From assembly GCA_030681525.1 (NCBI GenBank), contig JAUXSD010000216.1:45218-109217 (forward strand): DNA of 64,000 bases, given 5' to 3'. The stretch is from Solirubrobacteraceae bacterium. GTDB taxonomy: Bacteria; Actinomycetota; Thermoleophilia; Solirubrobacterales; Solirubrobacteraceae. Within the stretch, counting starts at the first letter, position 1; the number at the start of each line of letters is the position of its first letter. This document shows positions 24,281 to 31,730 of the stretch, piece by piece. Both the position numbers and the translations under genes were made by a program. The notes beneath the pieces were generated by a model, which made no database searches, was not told the DNA's origin, and worked only from the letters and a program-made list of their open reading frames with translations.

Positions 24281-24319
24281 TTGACCGCAGCGGCGGGCTC
24301 CGATAGGAACGTATGTTCG
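24281..24319 (+). promoter_or_regulatory. SOS promoter of DNA polymerase IV: -35, -10 and LexA box
   Basis: TTGACC (24281-24286), a 17-nt spacer and TAGGAA (24304-24309) form a sigma-70-type promoter. GAACGTATGTTC (24307-24318) fits the Gram-positive LexA consensus GAAC-N4-GTTC exactly and overlaps the -10, the predicted transcription start and the start codon. LexA binding would block transcription directly. Confidence 0.82.
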
Positions 24320-25521
24320 TGTCCCCGCCCGGCACCGTCATCCTCCATGCCGACGTCGACGCGTTCTTCGCCTCGGTCGCGCAGCGCGACGACCCGGACC
24401 TGCGCGGCAAGCCCGTGATCGTCGGCGGCGGCGTGGTCATGGCCGCGTCCTACGAGGCGCGGCGCTTCGGCGTGCGCAGCGGGATGGGCGGCGCGCAGGC
24501 CCGGCGGCTGTGCCCGCAGGCGATCGTCGCGAACCCGAGCTGGTCGGACTACGTCGCGGCGAGCCGAGCGGTGTTCGCCGTGTTCGAGCGCAGCGCGGAG
24601 CTCGTCGAGCCGATGGGGATCGAGGAGGCGTTCCTCGACCTGACCGGCCGCGCTCGCACGAAGGGCGAGGCACGCGCGATCGCCGAGCGGCTGCGGGCGG
24701 AGGTGCGCGAGGAGACGGGCCTGCCGATCACCGTCGGCGTCGCGCGCACGAAGATCGTCGCGAAGATGGCCGGCCGCGCGGCGAAGCCGGACGGGCTGCT
24801 CGTGGTGGCGCCGAGCGAGGAGCGCGCGTTCCTGCATCCACTGCGCGTCGAGGAGCTGTGGGGCATCGGCCCGAAGACCGCGCGCCGGCTGCACGAGGCC
24901 GACCTGCGGACGGTCGGCCAGCTCGCGCAGACGAGCGAGGCGGCGCTCGTCGCGCTGCTCGGAACGGGCTCTGGGCGCCACGTCCATGCGCTCGCCCACA
25001 ACCGCGACCGCACCCCGGTGCAGCCGGGCCGGCCGCCGCGGTCGTTCGGCGCCCAGCGCTCGCTGGGGCGCGCCCGCGCCCACGCTCGCACGCGGCAGGA
25101 GCTCGACGAGATGCTGGCCGGCCTCACCGAGCGTGTGACCGGCCGGATGGCGAAGCGCGGCTTCATCGGCCGCACCGTCGTGCTGCGCCTGCGCTTCGCC
25201 GACTTCGCCCGCGCGACGCGCTCGCACACGATGCCCGAGGCGACGGCGGCGCCGGAGCCGATCCTCACCGAGGCGCGCGCCCTGCTCGCGGCCGCCGCGC
25301 CCGCGATCGCCGGCCGGGGGATCACGCTGATCGGCCTGAGCGTCACGAACGTCGTCGACACCGGCGCCGGACGACAGCTCGAGCTGCCCTCCGAGGCCGC
25401 GCCGACCGCCGAGCCTCGTCAGGGGCCGATCGTCGCCGCGCCCGAGGCGGCGAGATCCGTCACGTCGGTGACCTCGCTCGGCGGCGGAACCTCGATGCGC
25501 ACGTCGGCTCCGAAGTCGTAG
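24313..25521 (+). CDS. dinB: DNA polymerase IV (Y-family translesion polymerase)
   Basis: 402 residues. Family signatures are ILHADVDAFFASVAQRDDPD (metal-binding Asp), VVMAASYEARRFGVRSGM, PMGIEEAFLDLTG (catalytic Asp/Glu), GVARTKIVAKMAG and the helix-hairpin-helix ELWGIGPKTARRLHEADL, then a little-finger domain. It copies damaged DNA during the SOS response. Promoter spacing predicts transcription starting near 24316, so GTG 24319 (leaderless) may be the real start instead of ATG 24313. Its 3' end overlaps the convergent lipoprotein gene by 103 bp, and the last about 40 residues look poorly conserved. Confidence 0.93.
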   Translation: MFVSPPGTVILHADVDAFFASVAQRDDPDLRGKPVIVGGGVVMAASYEARRFGVRSGMGGAQARRLCPQAIVANPSWSDYVAASRAVFAVFERSAELVEPMGIEEAFLDLTGRARTKGEARAIAERLRAEVREETGLPITVGVARTKIVAKMAGRAAKPDGLLVVAPSEERAFLHPLRVEELWGIGPKTARRLHEADLRTVGQLAQTSEAALVALLGTGSGRHVHALAHNRDRTPVQPGRPPRSFGAQRSLGRARAHARTRQELDEMLAGLTERVTGRMAKRGFIGRTVVLRLRFADFARATRSHTMPEATAAPEPILTEARALLAAAAPAIAGRGITLIGLSVTNVVDTGAGRQLELPSEAAPTAEPRQGPIVAAPEAARSVTSVTSLGGGTSMRTSAPKS

Positions 25522-26285
25522 AACTCGAAGCGCTGATCGATGGCGATCGGACCGCCCGCGATCTCGAGCGGAAGCTTCTGGCGCAGGCGGCGCACGAGGT
25601 CGTCCTCCCCGATCCAGACGTCGACCGGGATCTCGCTCACGCCGATCTCGTCGACGAGCCGGTCGATCGCCGCGCGGGCGGCCGCACGGTCGGCGGCGGG
25701 CGCGAGCGCCGGGTAGCGGCGCAGGTCGATCGTCGTGCGGTAGTGCGTCGTGGCGACACCGCGGACCTTCTCGCGGCCGACGGTCTCGACCTTCCCGCTG
25801 ACCGCCCGGAGCTGGCGCATGGCCTGCGCCGGATCCTGACCGGACTGCGGAAGCGCAGCGACGTCGACGCCGGCGGCGCGCGCCATCTCGACGGCATCGA
25901 TCTTCACCCAACGACGCCCGGCGCCCAGCAACTGGTTGAGCTGCGCCGAGTGCGTGTACACGGTGGCGTGGTCGATGATGACCTCGGTGGAGAGGTCGCG
26001 CGTGTCGAAGGCGCCGACGACTACATCGGGTGCGCGCGTCACCTTCAGCGTGAGGTGACTGGCCTGCCCCGCGGTGTCCACCACGCCGCTGCCGGTCGTC
26101 TCGATGCGCCCGGCACCCGGCATCGTCAGCGTCTGCTGCAGCGCGATCCGCATCCCGCCCTCGGCCACGGTCGCGTCGGCGGCCTGCGCGACCGCCGCGG
26201 TCGACAGGTCCTTGGCGCCGCAGCCCGCGAGCGCTGGAACCACGGCGAGCAGCGCCAGCAGCGCGACTATGTGCCGGACGTACAT
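25419..26285 (-). CDS. LppX/LprG-like lipoprotein
   Basis: 288 residues from ATG 26285. The signal peptide ends in the lipobox ALAGC (Cys22). The mature part alternates beta and helix (RIALQQTLTMPGAGRIETTG, STEVIIDHATVYTHSAQLNQ) and resembles the mycobacterial LppX/LprG lipid-binding superfamily, which carries lipids across the envelope. Leaderless initiation is suggested by TACCGT six nt before ATG. The 3' end overlaps dinB by 103 bp. The family assignment rests on overall pattern, not a diagnostic motif. Confidence 0.8.
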   Translation of the reverse strand: MYVRHIVALLALLAVVPALAGCGAKDLSTAAVAQAADATVAEGGMRIALQQTLTMPGAGRIETTGSGVVDTAGQASHLTLKVTRAPDVVVGAFDTRDLSTEVIIDHATVYTHSAQLNQLLGAGRRWVKIDAVEMARAAGVDVAALPQSGQDPAQAMRQLRAVSGKVETVGREKVRGVATTHYRTTIDLRRYPALAPAADRAAARAAIDRLVDEIGVSEIPVDVWIGEDDLVRRLRQKLPLEIAGGPIAIDQRFEFYDFGADVRIEVPPPSEVTDVTDLAASGAATIGP

Positions 26286-26291
26286 AGAGCG

Positions 26292-26297
26292 ACGGTA
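26292..26297 (-). promoter_or_regulatory. -10-like TACCGT, leaderless arrangement
   Basis: TACCGT lies 6 nt before ATG 26285 on the minus strand; there is no Shine-Dalgarno. Confidence 0.5.
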
Positions 26298-26456
26298 CGC
26301 GCCCTTCCGGATGTTTGCAACAGGCGACACAGGTGTGGCGGCCGCGCCCTCCGATCGTGACGAGCGGCACCTGCATCGCGCCGTAGCCGCGCAGCGCGTG
26401 TGCCAACTCGCTCTCAAGCACGCCGGCTACCGGCGACTTCGCCCGAGGGCCCGCGG

Positions 26457-26783
26457 ATGCACGACGACATCCCGATCACCGGCTACCACCGAGGCGAGCC
26501 GATCCCGGACCTGTGCCGGTTGCCGGGGCAGCGCTGGCGGGAGGTGCTGAAGCCGCTGTGCCCCGTCACGCGCCGCCGCGCTGTTCGCCAGCGCGGCCAC
26601 ACCGGCCGATGCCGGGGCGGCGCTGCGCTCGTCGGCCTGCTGATGGTCGAAGACCCGCCTCCGGGCGACCTGCCGCCCGCGACACCGCTGCGCTTCTACG
26701 GCCTGCGGCCGGGCACGTTCGCGCGACTGCTCACGGTTCGCGGCGTCGATGCCGCGCTGTACGAGAAACGTCGCGCCGGGTGA
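26457..26783 (+). CDS. doubtful hypothetical ORF
   Basis: 108 codons from ATG 26457. The Arg/Pro-rich product (RLPGQRWREVLKPLCPVTRR; PLRFYGLRPGTFARLL) resembles no family I recognise, and its end overlaps the SoxR coding sequence by 53 bp. It may be the remnant of a DNA-binding or mobile-element protein, or chance. Otherwise 26286-26730 holds nothing I can name. Confidence 0.25.
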   Translation: MHDDIPITGYHRGEPIPDLCRLPGQRWREVLKPLCPVTRRRAVRQRGHTGRCRGGAALVGLLMVEDPPPGDLPPATPLRFYGLRPGTFARLLTVRGVDAALYEKRRAG

Positions 26784-27255
26784 GCCCGTCCGCGGCGTCG
26801 CGCGCCGCGTCGAGCGGGCGGTCGCCGACCCAGTAGCGCGGGCCCGGCCCGAGGCTCGACGCACGATCGCCCGGGTTGGCCAGCCGGCAGCGCTCCAGCG
26901 ACAGGCAGCCGCAGCCGATGCACTCCGTCAGCCCGACGCGCAGACGCTCCAGCTCGGCGATGCGCGTGTCGATCCGCGCCGACCAGCTGCGCGACAGGCG
27001 CGCCCAGTCACGCCGCGTCGGCACGCGGTCGGGCGGCAGCTTGGCCAGCTCCTCACCGATCTCCTCGAGCGTGAGCCCGACGCGCTGGGCGAACACGATG
27101 AACGCGATCCGGCGCAGCACCGAGCGGGCGTAGCGGCGGTGCCCCGAGCCCGCCCGCTGCGAGGCGATCAGCCCGCGCTCCTCGTAGAAGCGCAGGGCGG
27201 AGGCGGCGACACCGCTGCGGCGCGCGACCTCGCCGATCGTCAGCAGCTCGGACAT
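26731..27255 (-). CDS. soxR: redox-sensitive MerR-family activator SoxR
   Basis: 174 residues from ATG 27255. The N-terminal MerR HTH (LTIGEVARRSGVAASALRFY, then EERGLIAS) and dimerisation helix are followed by the [2Fe-2S] cluster motif CIGCGCLSLERC (C-x2-C-x-C-x5-C). Oxidation of the cluster by redox-cycling compounds activates transcription. The C-terminal about 28 residues beyond RYWVGD extend past the usual family end. It is divergent from a luciferase-domain gene whose promoter contains a SoxR box, so this gene is the predicted target and in most Actinobacteria soxR controls such small defence genes. Confidence 0.93.
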   Translation of the reverse strand: MSELLTIGEVARRSGVAASALRFYEERGLIASQRAGSGHRRYARSVLRRIAFIVFAQRVGLTLEEIGEELAKLPPDRVPTRRDWARLSRSWSARIDTRIAELERLRVGLTECIGCGCLSLERCRLANPGDRASSLGPGPRYWVGDRPLDAARDAADGLTRRDVSRTARHRRREP

Positions 27256-27282
27256 CCGCAGCCACGAAAGCACGCGCCGCGC

Positions 27283-27313
27283 TTGACTTCAAGTGCACTT
27301 GAGCTTCTAGTGT
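27283..27313 (+). promoter_or_regulatory. SoxR-controlled promoter with 19-bp spacer
   Basis: -35 TTGACT (27283-27288), a 19-bp spacer and -10 TAGTGT (27308-27313) form the over-long spacing typical of MerR-family promoters. The spacer carries TTCAAGTGCACTTGAG (27288-27303), a close match to the SoxR box CTCAAGT-TA-ACTTGAG with a perfect CAAGTGCACTTG core. Confidence 0.85.
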
Positions 27314-27348
27314 CGCGGGCACAAGCACCGAAAGCTCGAGGAGGCACC

Positions 27349-27693
27349 ATGACGCGCACGCAGACGGCGAGCGAGCAGATCACCGAAGCGGTCACGGCCT
27401 GGCCCGGCGTGCGGGCCGGTACCGGGTCGCGCGGCGAGTTCGCGTTCACGCTCGGGCGGCGCGAGCTCGGGCACCTGCACGGCGACCACGTCCTGCACCT
27501 CGGCTTCCCGAAGGCCGTCTGGCACGAGCTGCACGACGCGGGCCGCATCGACTATCACCCGGTCTTCCCCGGAAAGCCGGGCTATGCCGCGCGGCGGATC
27601 GAGACGGCCGACGACGTCGCCGACGTCGTCGCGCTGCTACGGCGCAACTATGACCGCGCGGTCGCCACGCACGGGTTGCCGGACGCCGCCTGA
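27349..27693 (+). CDS. luciferase-domain (DUF5519-like) small protein, SoxR target
   Basis: 114 residues. ATG 27349 follows GAGGAGG. The sequence (VTAWPGVRAGTGSRGEFAFT, GHLHGDHVLHLGFPKAVWHE, HPVFPGKPGYAARRIETADD) fits the small alpha/beta 'luciferase' family of unknown biochemical activity. The SoxR-type promoter upstream implies induction by redox-cycling drugs. Its last 57 bp overlap the convergent ATPase gene. Confidence 0.82.
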   Translation: MTRTQTASEQITEAVTAWPGVRAGTGSRGEFAFTLGRRELGHLHGDHVLHLGFPKAVWHELHDAGRIDYHPVFPGKPGYAARRIETADDVADVVALLRRNYDRAVATHGLPDAA

Positions 27694-27984
27694 GGCGGCC
27701 AGCTCGAACCAGACGCGGCTCGTGCCGTCCTGAACGCCCCAGCGCTCGGCCAGCGCGCCGACCATGTCCAGGCCGTTGCCGCCTGCGCGGCCGGCGGAGT
27801 CCGTGTCCGCGAAGCCGCCGCCGTCGTCGAGCACCTCGCCACAGACGACGCCCTCGTCGAGCTGCACGAGCAGATGGATCTCGCCGGCTCCGTGCAGCAG
27901 CGCGTTCGTCGTGAGCTCCGACACGATCACCCGCAGATCCTCGAGCTCGTCGGGCGAGACACGGCCCGCGAACCGATCGCGCAC
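27637..27984 (-). CDS. HATPase_c anti-sigma/serine-kinase-like protein
   Basis: 115 residues from GTG 27984. N box VIVSELTTNALLHG, G1 box LDDGGGF and G2 box GGNGLDMVGALAERWG show a GHKL ATPase of the RsbW-like class, which phosphorylates anti-anti-sigma factors. In-frame codons upstream of the GTG (27985-28055) read LSLEVPRHVGGPALSRAAV, exactly the usual family N-terminus. The true start is therefore probably an upstream codon I could not identify, or the N-terminus is decayed. No cognate sigma factor is adjacent. Confidence 0.78.
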   Translation of the reverse strand: MRDRFAGRVSPDELEDLRVIVSELTTNALLHGAGEIHLLVQLDEGVVCGEVLDDGGGFADTDSAGRAGGNGLDMVGALAERWGVQDGTSRVWFELAASGGVRQPVRGDRAVIVAP

Positions 27985-28090
27985 AGCGGCGCGAGACAGT
28001 GCGGGACCGCCGACGTGGCGGGGTACCTCAAGGGAGAGTCGAGCGCCGATAACGAAGGTCGTACCCGCGGGGCCCGGGGCGAACCCCCGA

Positions 28091-29293
28091 TCAGATCGCC
28101 CGCAGCATCGGGCGGCCCGAGCGCTCGTGGTAGAAGTGGGCGACGAGCGCCGCCGTGACGTTGGGATCGAACTGGCCTCCGGCGCAGCGGCGCAGCTCGC
28201 GAAACGCCTCCGCGTGCGTCATCCGGGCCCGGTAGGGCCGGTCGCTCGTCATCGCGTGGTACGCGTCGCAGGCGAGGATGATCCGGCTGCCGATCGGGAT
28301 CTGGTCGCCGGCCAGCCCGTCGGGATAGCCCGAGCCGTCATAGGACTCGTGCTCGTGGCGCACGATGTCGGCGACCGGGGCGAAGCCGCCGATGCCGCGC
28401 AGGATCCGCTCGCCGATGACCGGGTGCTCGGCCATCACCGTGCGCTCGTCGGGCGTCAGCGGCCCGGGCTTGTTGAGGATCGCGTCGGGGATGCCGACCT
28501 TGCCGATGTCGTGCAGCAGGGCGGCCGCGCGGACGTCCTCGACCTGGGCCGCCGAGAGGCCGAGGCTCTGGGCGACGCCGACGGCCATGTCGACGACGGA
28601 CTCAGAGTGCTCGCCGGTGTAGCGGTCGCGCTCGAGCAGCGCGATGGCCAGCGCCTCGACGGCGTCGCGCCGATGCAGCTCGGCGCTGACGCCGAGCCCG
28701 TCGCCGTCGCCGGAGGCGATCACGGCGCGTCCCCCGCCGGCGGCCTGCGCGTCGGCCAGCGCGCGACCGGACGTGTCGAACAGCGCCACCGGATCGTCGT
28801 CCTCCGCGGTGAACAGCGCCACGCCCGCCGAGACCGAGATGCCGCGGATCGGACCGACCTCGAGCGCCTGGAGGTCACCCAGCAGGCGTGCCACGCAGGC
28901 GCCCGTGGCGGCCTCGCCGGCTTCGCGCAGCAGCAGCGCGAAGCGGTCGGCACCGGTGCGACCGATCACGTCCTCGGCCCGTGTCCCGGCGCGCAGCGCC
29001 TCGACGAGCGCGCTGAGCATCTGGTCGCCGGCGGCGAAGCCGTGGTCGCGATGGACGTCCTCGAGGCGGTCGACCTGCAACAGGACGAGCGCGCCCTCCA
29101 GCCCGCGCCGGCGCGTGCGCTGCAGCTCGTCGACGAGCTGCTCGCGAAACGCCTCGATGCGCAGCACGGCGGTCAGCGTGTCGCGGCCGCGGCGCAGCAT
29201 CGCCGCCTCCAGGTCGGCGATGCGCTTCCGGGCTGCCTCCAGCTCGCGCGCGAGCCGGTCGCGTTCGCTGCGAGCGGACATCGCGATGTTCAT
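28091..29293 (-). CDS. degenerate GGDEF / HD-GYP domain protein
   Basis: 400 residues. A coiled coil (residues 5-45) precedes a GGDEF-fold domain (about 45-190) whose active site reads RTGADRF instead of GGDEF, so cyclase activity is unlikely. The HD-GYP domain (about 205-380) has the metal and catalytic residues: LLHDIGKVGIP, HPVIGERIL, HEHESYDGSGYPDGLAGDQI and ACDAYHAMTSDRPYR. It should hydrolyse cyclic di-GMP, perhaps regulated allosterically by the degenerate domain. No membrane segment is present. Confidence 0.92.
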   Translation of the reverse strand: MNIAMSARSERDRLARELEAARKRIADLEAAMLRRGRDTLTAVLRIEAFREQLVDELQRTRRRGLEGALVLLQVDRLEDVHRDHGFAAGDQMLSALVEALRAGTRAEDVIGRTGADRFALLLREAGEAATGACVARLLGDLQALEVGPIRGISVSAGVALFTAEDDDPVALFDTSGRALADAQAAGGGRAVIASGDGDGLGVSAELHRRDAVEALAIALLERDRYTGEHSESVVDMAVGVAQSLGLSAAQVEDVRAAALLHDIGKVGIPDAILNKPGPLTPDERTVMAEHPVIGERILRGIGGFAPVADIVRHEHESYDGSGYPDGLAGDQIPIGSRIILACDAYHAMTSDRPYRARMTHAEAFRELRRCAGGQFDPNVTAALVAHFYHERSGRPMLRAI

Positions 29294-29377
29294 CGGCGCG
29301 CCGGCCGCCGAGCATGAGGCTCATGGCCCGACGGTCGAGGCCCCGGGCACGCCGTCCTGGCCGAACGTGCGAGCGGC

Positions 29378-29581
29378 TCAGCCCGCCGTGGCGCGGGCCA
29401 GCGAGCGGCGCAGGACCGCGATCTCGCGCACGGCGCTCATGACGTACTCGACGTGCGCGTCCGCGATCGCGGCCTCCAGGCGCGTCAGATATGGCGACGG
29501 GCTCTCGATGCCCAGCTCGATGGCCGCATACCGCTCCGCCTGGAGGCGGATGAGGCGGTCCCGGGTGTCGTTGATGTCCAT
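29378..29581 (-). CDS. small hypothetical helical protein
   Basis: 67 residues from ATG 29581, with a GAGG element upstream. MDINDTRDRLIRLQAERYAA begins a pair of predicted helices with many charged residues and no membrane segment. The family is unrecognised. It lies upstream of the HD-GYP gene on the same strand with an 84-nt gap. Confidence 0.6.
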   Translation of the reverse strand: MDINDTRDRLIRLQAERYAAIELGIESPSPYLTRLEAAIADAHVEYVMSAVREIAVLRRSLARATAG

Positions 29582-29662
29582 GCGCGAAGCCTGCCTCACC
29601 GCCCGCGGACGGCCTAGGGAGGCTGCACGAGCGCCGGGGTTCGGATAACCCCCGAAAGCAGT

Positions 29663-29692
29663 TGTCTATCTGGCTCGTTCCCATGTATCTTT
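29663..29692 (+). promoter_or_regulatory. sigma-70-like promoter for the small TTG-start gene
   Basis: TTGTCT (29663-29668), an 18-nt spacer and TATCTT (29687-29692) give a -35/-10 pair in a locally AT-richer stretch. Transcription from about 29699 would leave a leader of roughly 135 nt containing GGCGGAT/ATCCGCC (29794-29809), a short hairpin. Confidence 0.5.
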
Positions 29693-29832
29693 GGCGCCAG
29701 AAGGGCAGGAACCCCGCACTCTGGGTCGTTCGGGGCGACGGGGGAGGCACGACGGGCCGCCGCTCAGGGGGAGGGCGGATCCGAGACATGAACCACGGCG
29801 GATCCATCCGCCACCACGACGGAGGAGATGCA

Positions 29833-30042
29833 TTGTTCTCTAAGTCTTTTGGGGTTGAGCTGTACTTCATGGCGGACGAGCGGGTTCCGCCTCCGGGTGC
29901 ACCGACGAGCGGCTACGCGACGCTGGGCCAGTACGCGCCGATTGCCTGGCCGTCCGGCTTCGCGACCAAGGTGCCGGTGACCGGGCAGCTGTCGCCGCAC
30001 GCCGCTGCCGCGCTCAAGAAGATGGGCATCACGAAGGACTAG
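29833..30042 (+). CDS. small conserved-looking protein of unknown function with TTG start
   Basis: 69 residues. TTG 29833 is favoured by an ideal GGAGGAG (29820-29826 region) seven nt upstream; ATG 29869 and ATG 29788 are alternatives. The product starts MFSKSFGVELYF and ends LKKMGITKD, with a Pro/Gly/Thr-rich middle. It has no signal peptide, Cys or known domain. The gene has its own promoter-like sequence, a long leader and a strong terminator directly after, suggesting a dedicated, possibly abundant transcript. Base composition at its start is less GC-rich than its neighbours. Confidence 0.65.
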   Translation: MFSKSFGVELYFMADERVPPPGAPTSGYATLGQYAPIAWPSGFATKVPVTGQLSPHAAAALKKMGITKD

Positions 30043-30069
30043 ATCGGTCGGTCCTAGTCGACCGCAGTG

Positions 30070-30100
30070 ACGAGGCCGGGCGCTCAGCGCCCGGCCTCGT
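30070..30100 (+). terminator. rho-independent terminator
   Basis: ACGAGGCCGGGCGCT and AGCGCCCGGCCTCGT are perfect complements (15 bp) around a single C, followed by TCGTGTT. It lies 28 nt after the small-protein stop codon. It is the strongest terminator in the window. Confidence 0.85.
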
Positions 30101-30132
30101 TCGTGTTCTGGGGCAGGTCGTCGCCATCGGCT

Positions 30133-30148
30133 CCCCCCGATCGGGGGG
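30133..30148. promoter_or_regulatory. 16-bp perfect palindrome upstream of the WS/DGAT cluster
   Basis: CCCCCCGATCGGGGGG is followed at once by a second C-run/G-run inverted pair (GCCCCCGCCCTTGAGGGGG, 30152-30170). It lies 65 nt upstream of the first WS/DGAT gene. It is an operator or a leader hairpin by inference. Confidence 0.45.
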
Positions 30149-30212
30149 TCGGCCCCCGCCCTTGAGGGGGAACACGTTCACATCCCGCGCGCGAGGGGCC
30201 AGGCTGGCGAGC

Positions 30213-31730
30213 ATGCCCGCCCACGGTCACGGCGAGCGACTCTCCCCGGTCGACGCCTCGTTTCTCCAGCTCGAGTCGTCGCACGCGCACATGCACGTCG
30301 CTTGGAGCGCGATCTTCTCACCCCCCCAGGACGGCGCGGCGCCGACCATCGAGGAGATCCGCGAGCGCGTGACCGCGCGCCTGTCGTGGGTCCCGCGCTG
30401 CCGCCAGCGTCTGCTGCCCGCGCCGCTGGGTCTGGGCGAGCCGCGCTGGGTCGACGACGCGGGCTTCGACGTCGCCGCCCACGTCGTGGCGCTCGCCGAC
30501 CCCGACGACGCGATGAGCGCCGAGCGCTTCGCCGCGCTGCGCGACGCGCTGCTGTCGACGCCGCTGGACCGCCGCCGGCCGCTGTGGCAGCTCGCGTTCG
30601 TCCCGCGGCTGGCCGACGGCCGGTTCGGCGTGGTGGGACGCGTGCACCACGCGATGGCCGATGGCGCCGCCGCGCTGCAGATCGCGCTGCTGACGCTCGA
30701 TATCGACGACGATGGCAACGGCGCGGCGCCGGCGCGCTGGAAGGCCGCGGCGCCACCGTCGACGCTGGAACGCGCGCTCGACCCGTTCGTCCACAGCGCG
30801 GAGGTGTGCTCGAGCGCCGCCCGCGACGTGGCCCAAGCCGTGGCGCACCCCCGCGCGACCGCCCGCGGCGCGCTGCGCGACGCCGGCCGGCTCGTCCACG
30901 CGCTCTCGCAGGACCTGCTGCCGCACGCGCCCGCCTCCGGGCTGAACCGCCCGCTCGGCCCGCGCCGCACGCTCGTGCAGCATCGCGTCGCGCTCGACGC
31001 GGTGCGCGAGGTCAGCCGCGGCGTGCCCGGCACGCGCAACGACGTGGGGCTCGCGGCGATCGCGGGCGCGCTGCGCGCGCTGGCGATCGAGCGCGGCCGG
31101 CCGCCCGAGCCGCTGAAGGCGATGGTGCCGGTCAACATGCGCCGCGCGCACGACGCGGCCACGCTCGGAAACCGCGTCTCGGTGACGTCGGTGTGGCTGC
31201 CGCTGGACCTGCGCTCGCCCGCCGCGCGCCTGGAGCGCGTCCGCCGCCAGACCGAGCGCTTCAAGGACAGCGCGCGCCCGCAGGGAGCGCAGACGCTGAT
31301 CGCCGGCTTCGGCCTGCTGCCGAGCGCGCTGCGCGCGCCGGTGCTGCGAGCCGCCCAGCCGGGCCGGTTCAACCTGACGATCTCCAGCGTGCCCGGCCCG
31401 CCGAGCGCGCTGTTCATGCACGGGATGCGCCTCGACGAGCTCTATCCCGTCATCCCGATCGCCGCCGGACAGACGCTCTCGATCGGGATGCTGCCCTACG
31501 AGGGCCACCTGTACTTCGGCCTGTACGCCGATCCCGACGGCCTGCCCGACGCCACACGGCTGGCGGCGCTGATCGACGAGGAGCTGCGCGCGCTGCGCCG
31601 CCCTGACGGCCGCGCGCGCCCGGCGCGCCCACCGCTGCCGGTCGTCGCGCCCGCCGCCGCCGGGCCGCTCGGAACCTACGAGACCCGATCGGCCGTGCTC
31701 GCCACGTCCGGACGAGGAGGAGCAGCATGA
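30213..31730 (+). CDS. wax ester synthase/diacylglycerol acyltransferase, copy 1
   Basis: 505 residues from ATG 30213. The WS/DGAT active-site motif HHAMADG (VHHAMADGAAALQIALL) is intact, and the family N-terminus LSPVDASFLQLESSHAHMHV and C-terminal NLTISSVPGPPSALFMHGMR are present. The enzyme esterifies acyl-CoA with diacylglycerol or fatty alcohol to make storage lipids at the membrane or lipid-body surface. It is the first of three consecutive paralogues; the next start overlaps this stop (ATGA). The Ala/Pro-rich C-terminal tail is extra. Confidence 0.93.
   Translation: MPAHGHGERLSPVDASFLQLESSHAHMHVAWSAIFSPPQDGAAPTIEEIRERVTARLSWVPRCRQRLLPAPLGLGEPRWVDDAGFDVAAHVVALADPDDAMSAERFAALRDALLSTPLDRRRPLWQLAFVPRLADGRFGVVGRVHHAMADGAAALQIALLTLDIDDDGNGAAPARWKAAAPPSTLERALDPFVHSAEVCSSAARDVAQAVAHPRATARGALRDAGRLVHALSQDLLPHAPASGLNRPLGPRRTLVQHRVALDAVREVSRGVPGTRNDVGLAAIAGALRALAIERGRPPEPLKAMVPVNMRRAHDAATLGNRVSVTSVWLPLDLRSPAARLERVRRQTERFKDSARPQGAQTLIAGFGLLPSALRAPVLRAAQPGRFNLTISSVPGPPSALFMHGMRLDELYPVIPIAAGQTLSIGMLPYEGHLYFGLYADPDGLPDATRLAALIDEELRALRRPDGRARPARPPLPVVAPAAAGPLGTYETRSAVLATSGRGGAA

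Noticed and set aside
26286..26730. A second gene between the lipoprotein and SoxR genes
   Set aside because: The frame at 26457 overlaps SoxR, is Arg/Pro-rich and has no family match; it is listed only as doubtful.
29693..29832. A riboswitch for cyclic di-GMP or cyclic di-AMP in the leader
   Set aside because: I could not match any known consensus; only a short hairpin is seen. It remains a candidate leader.
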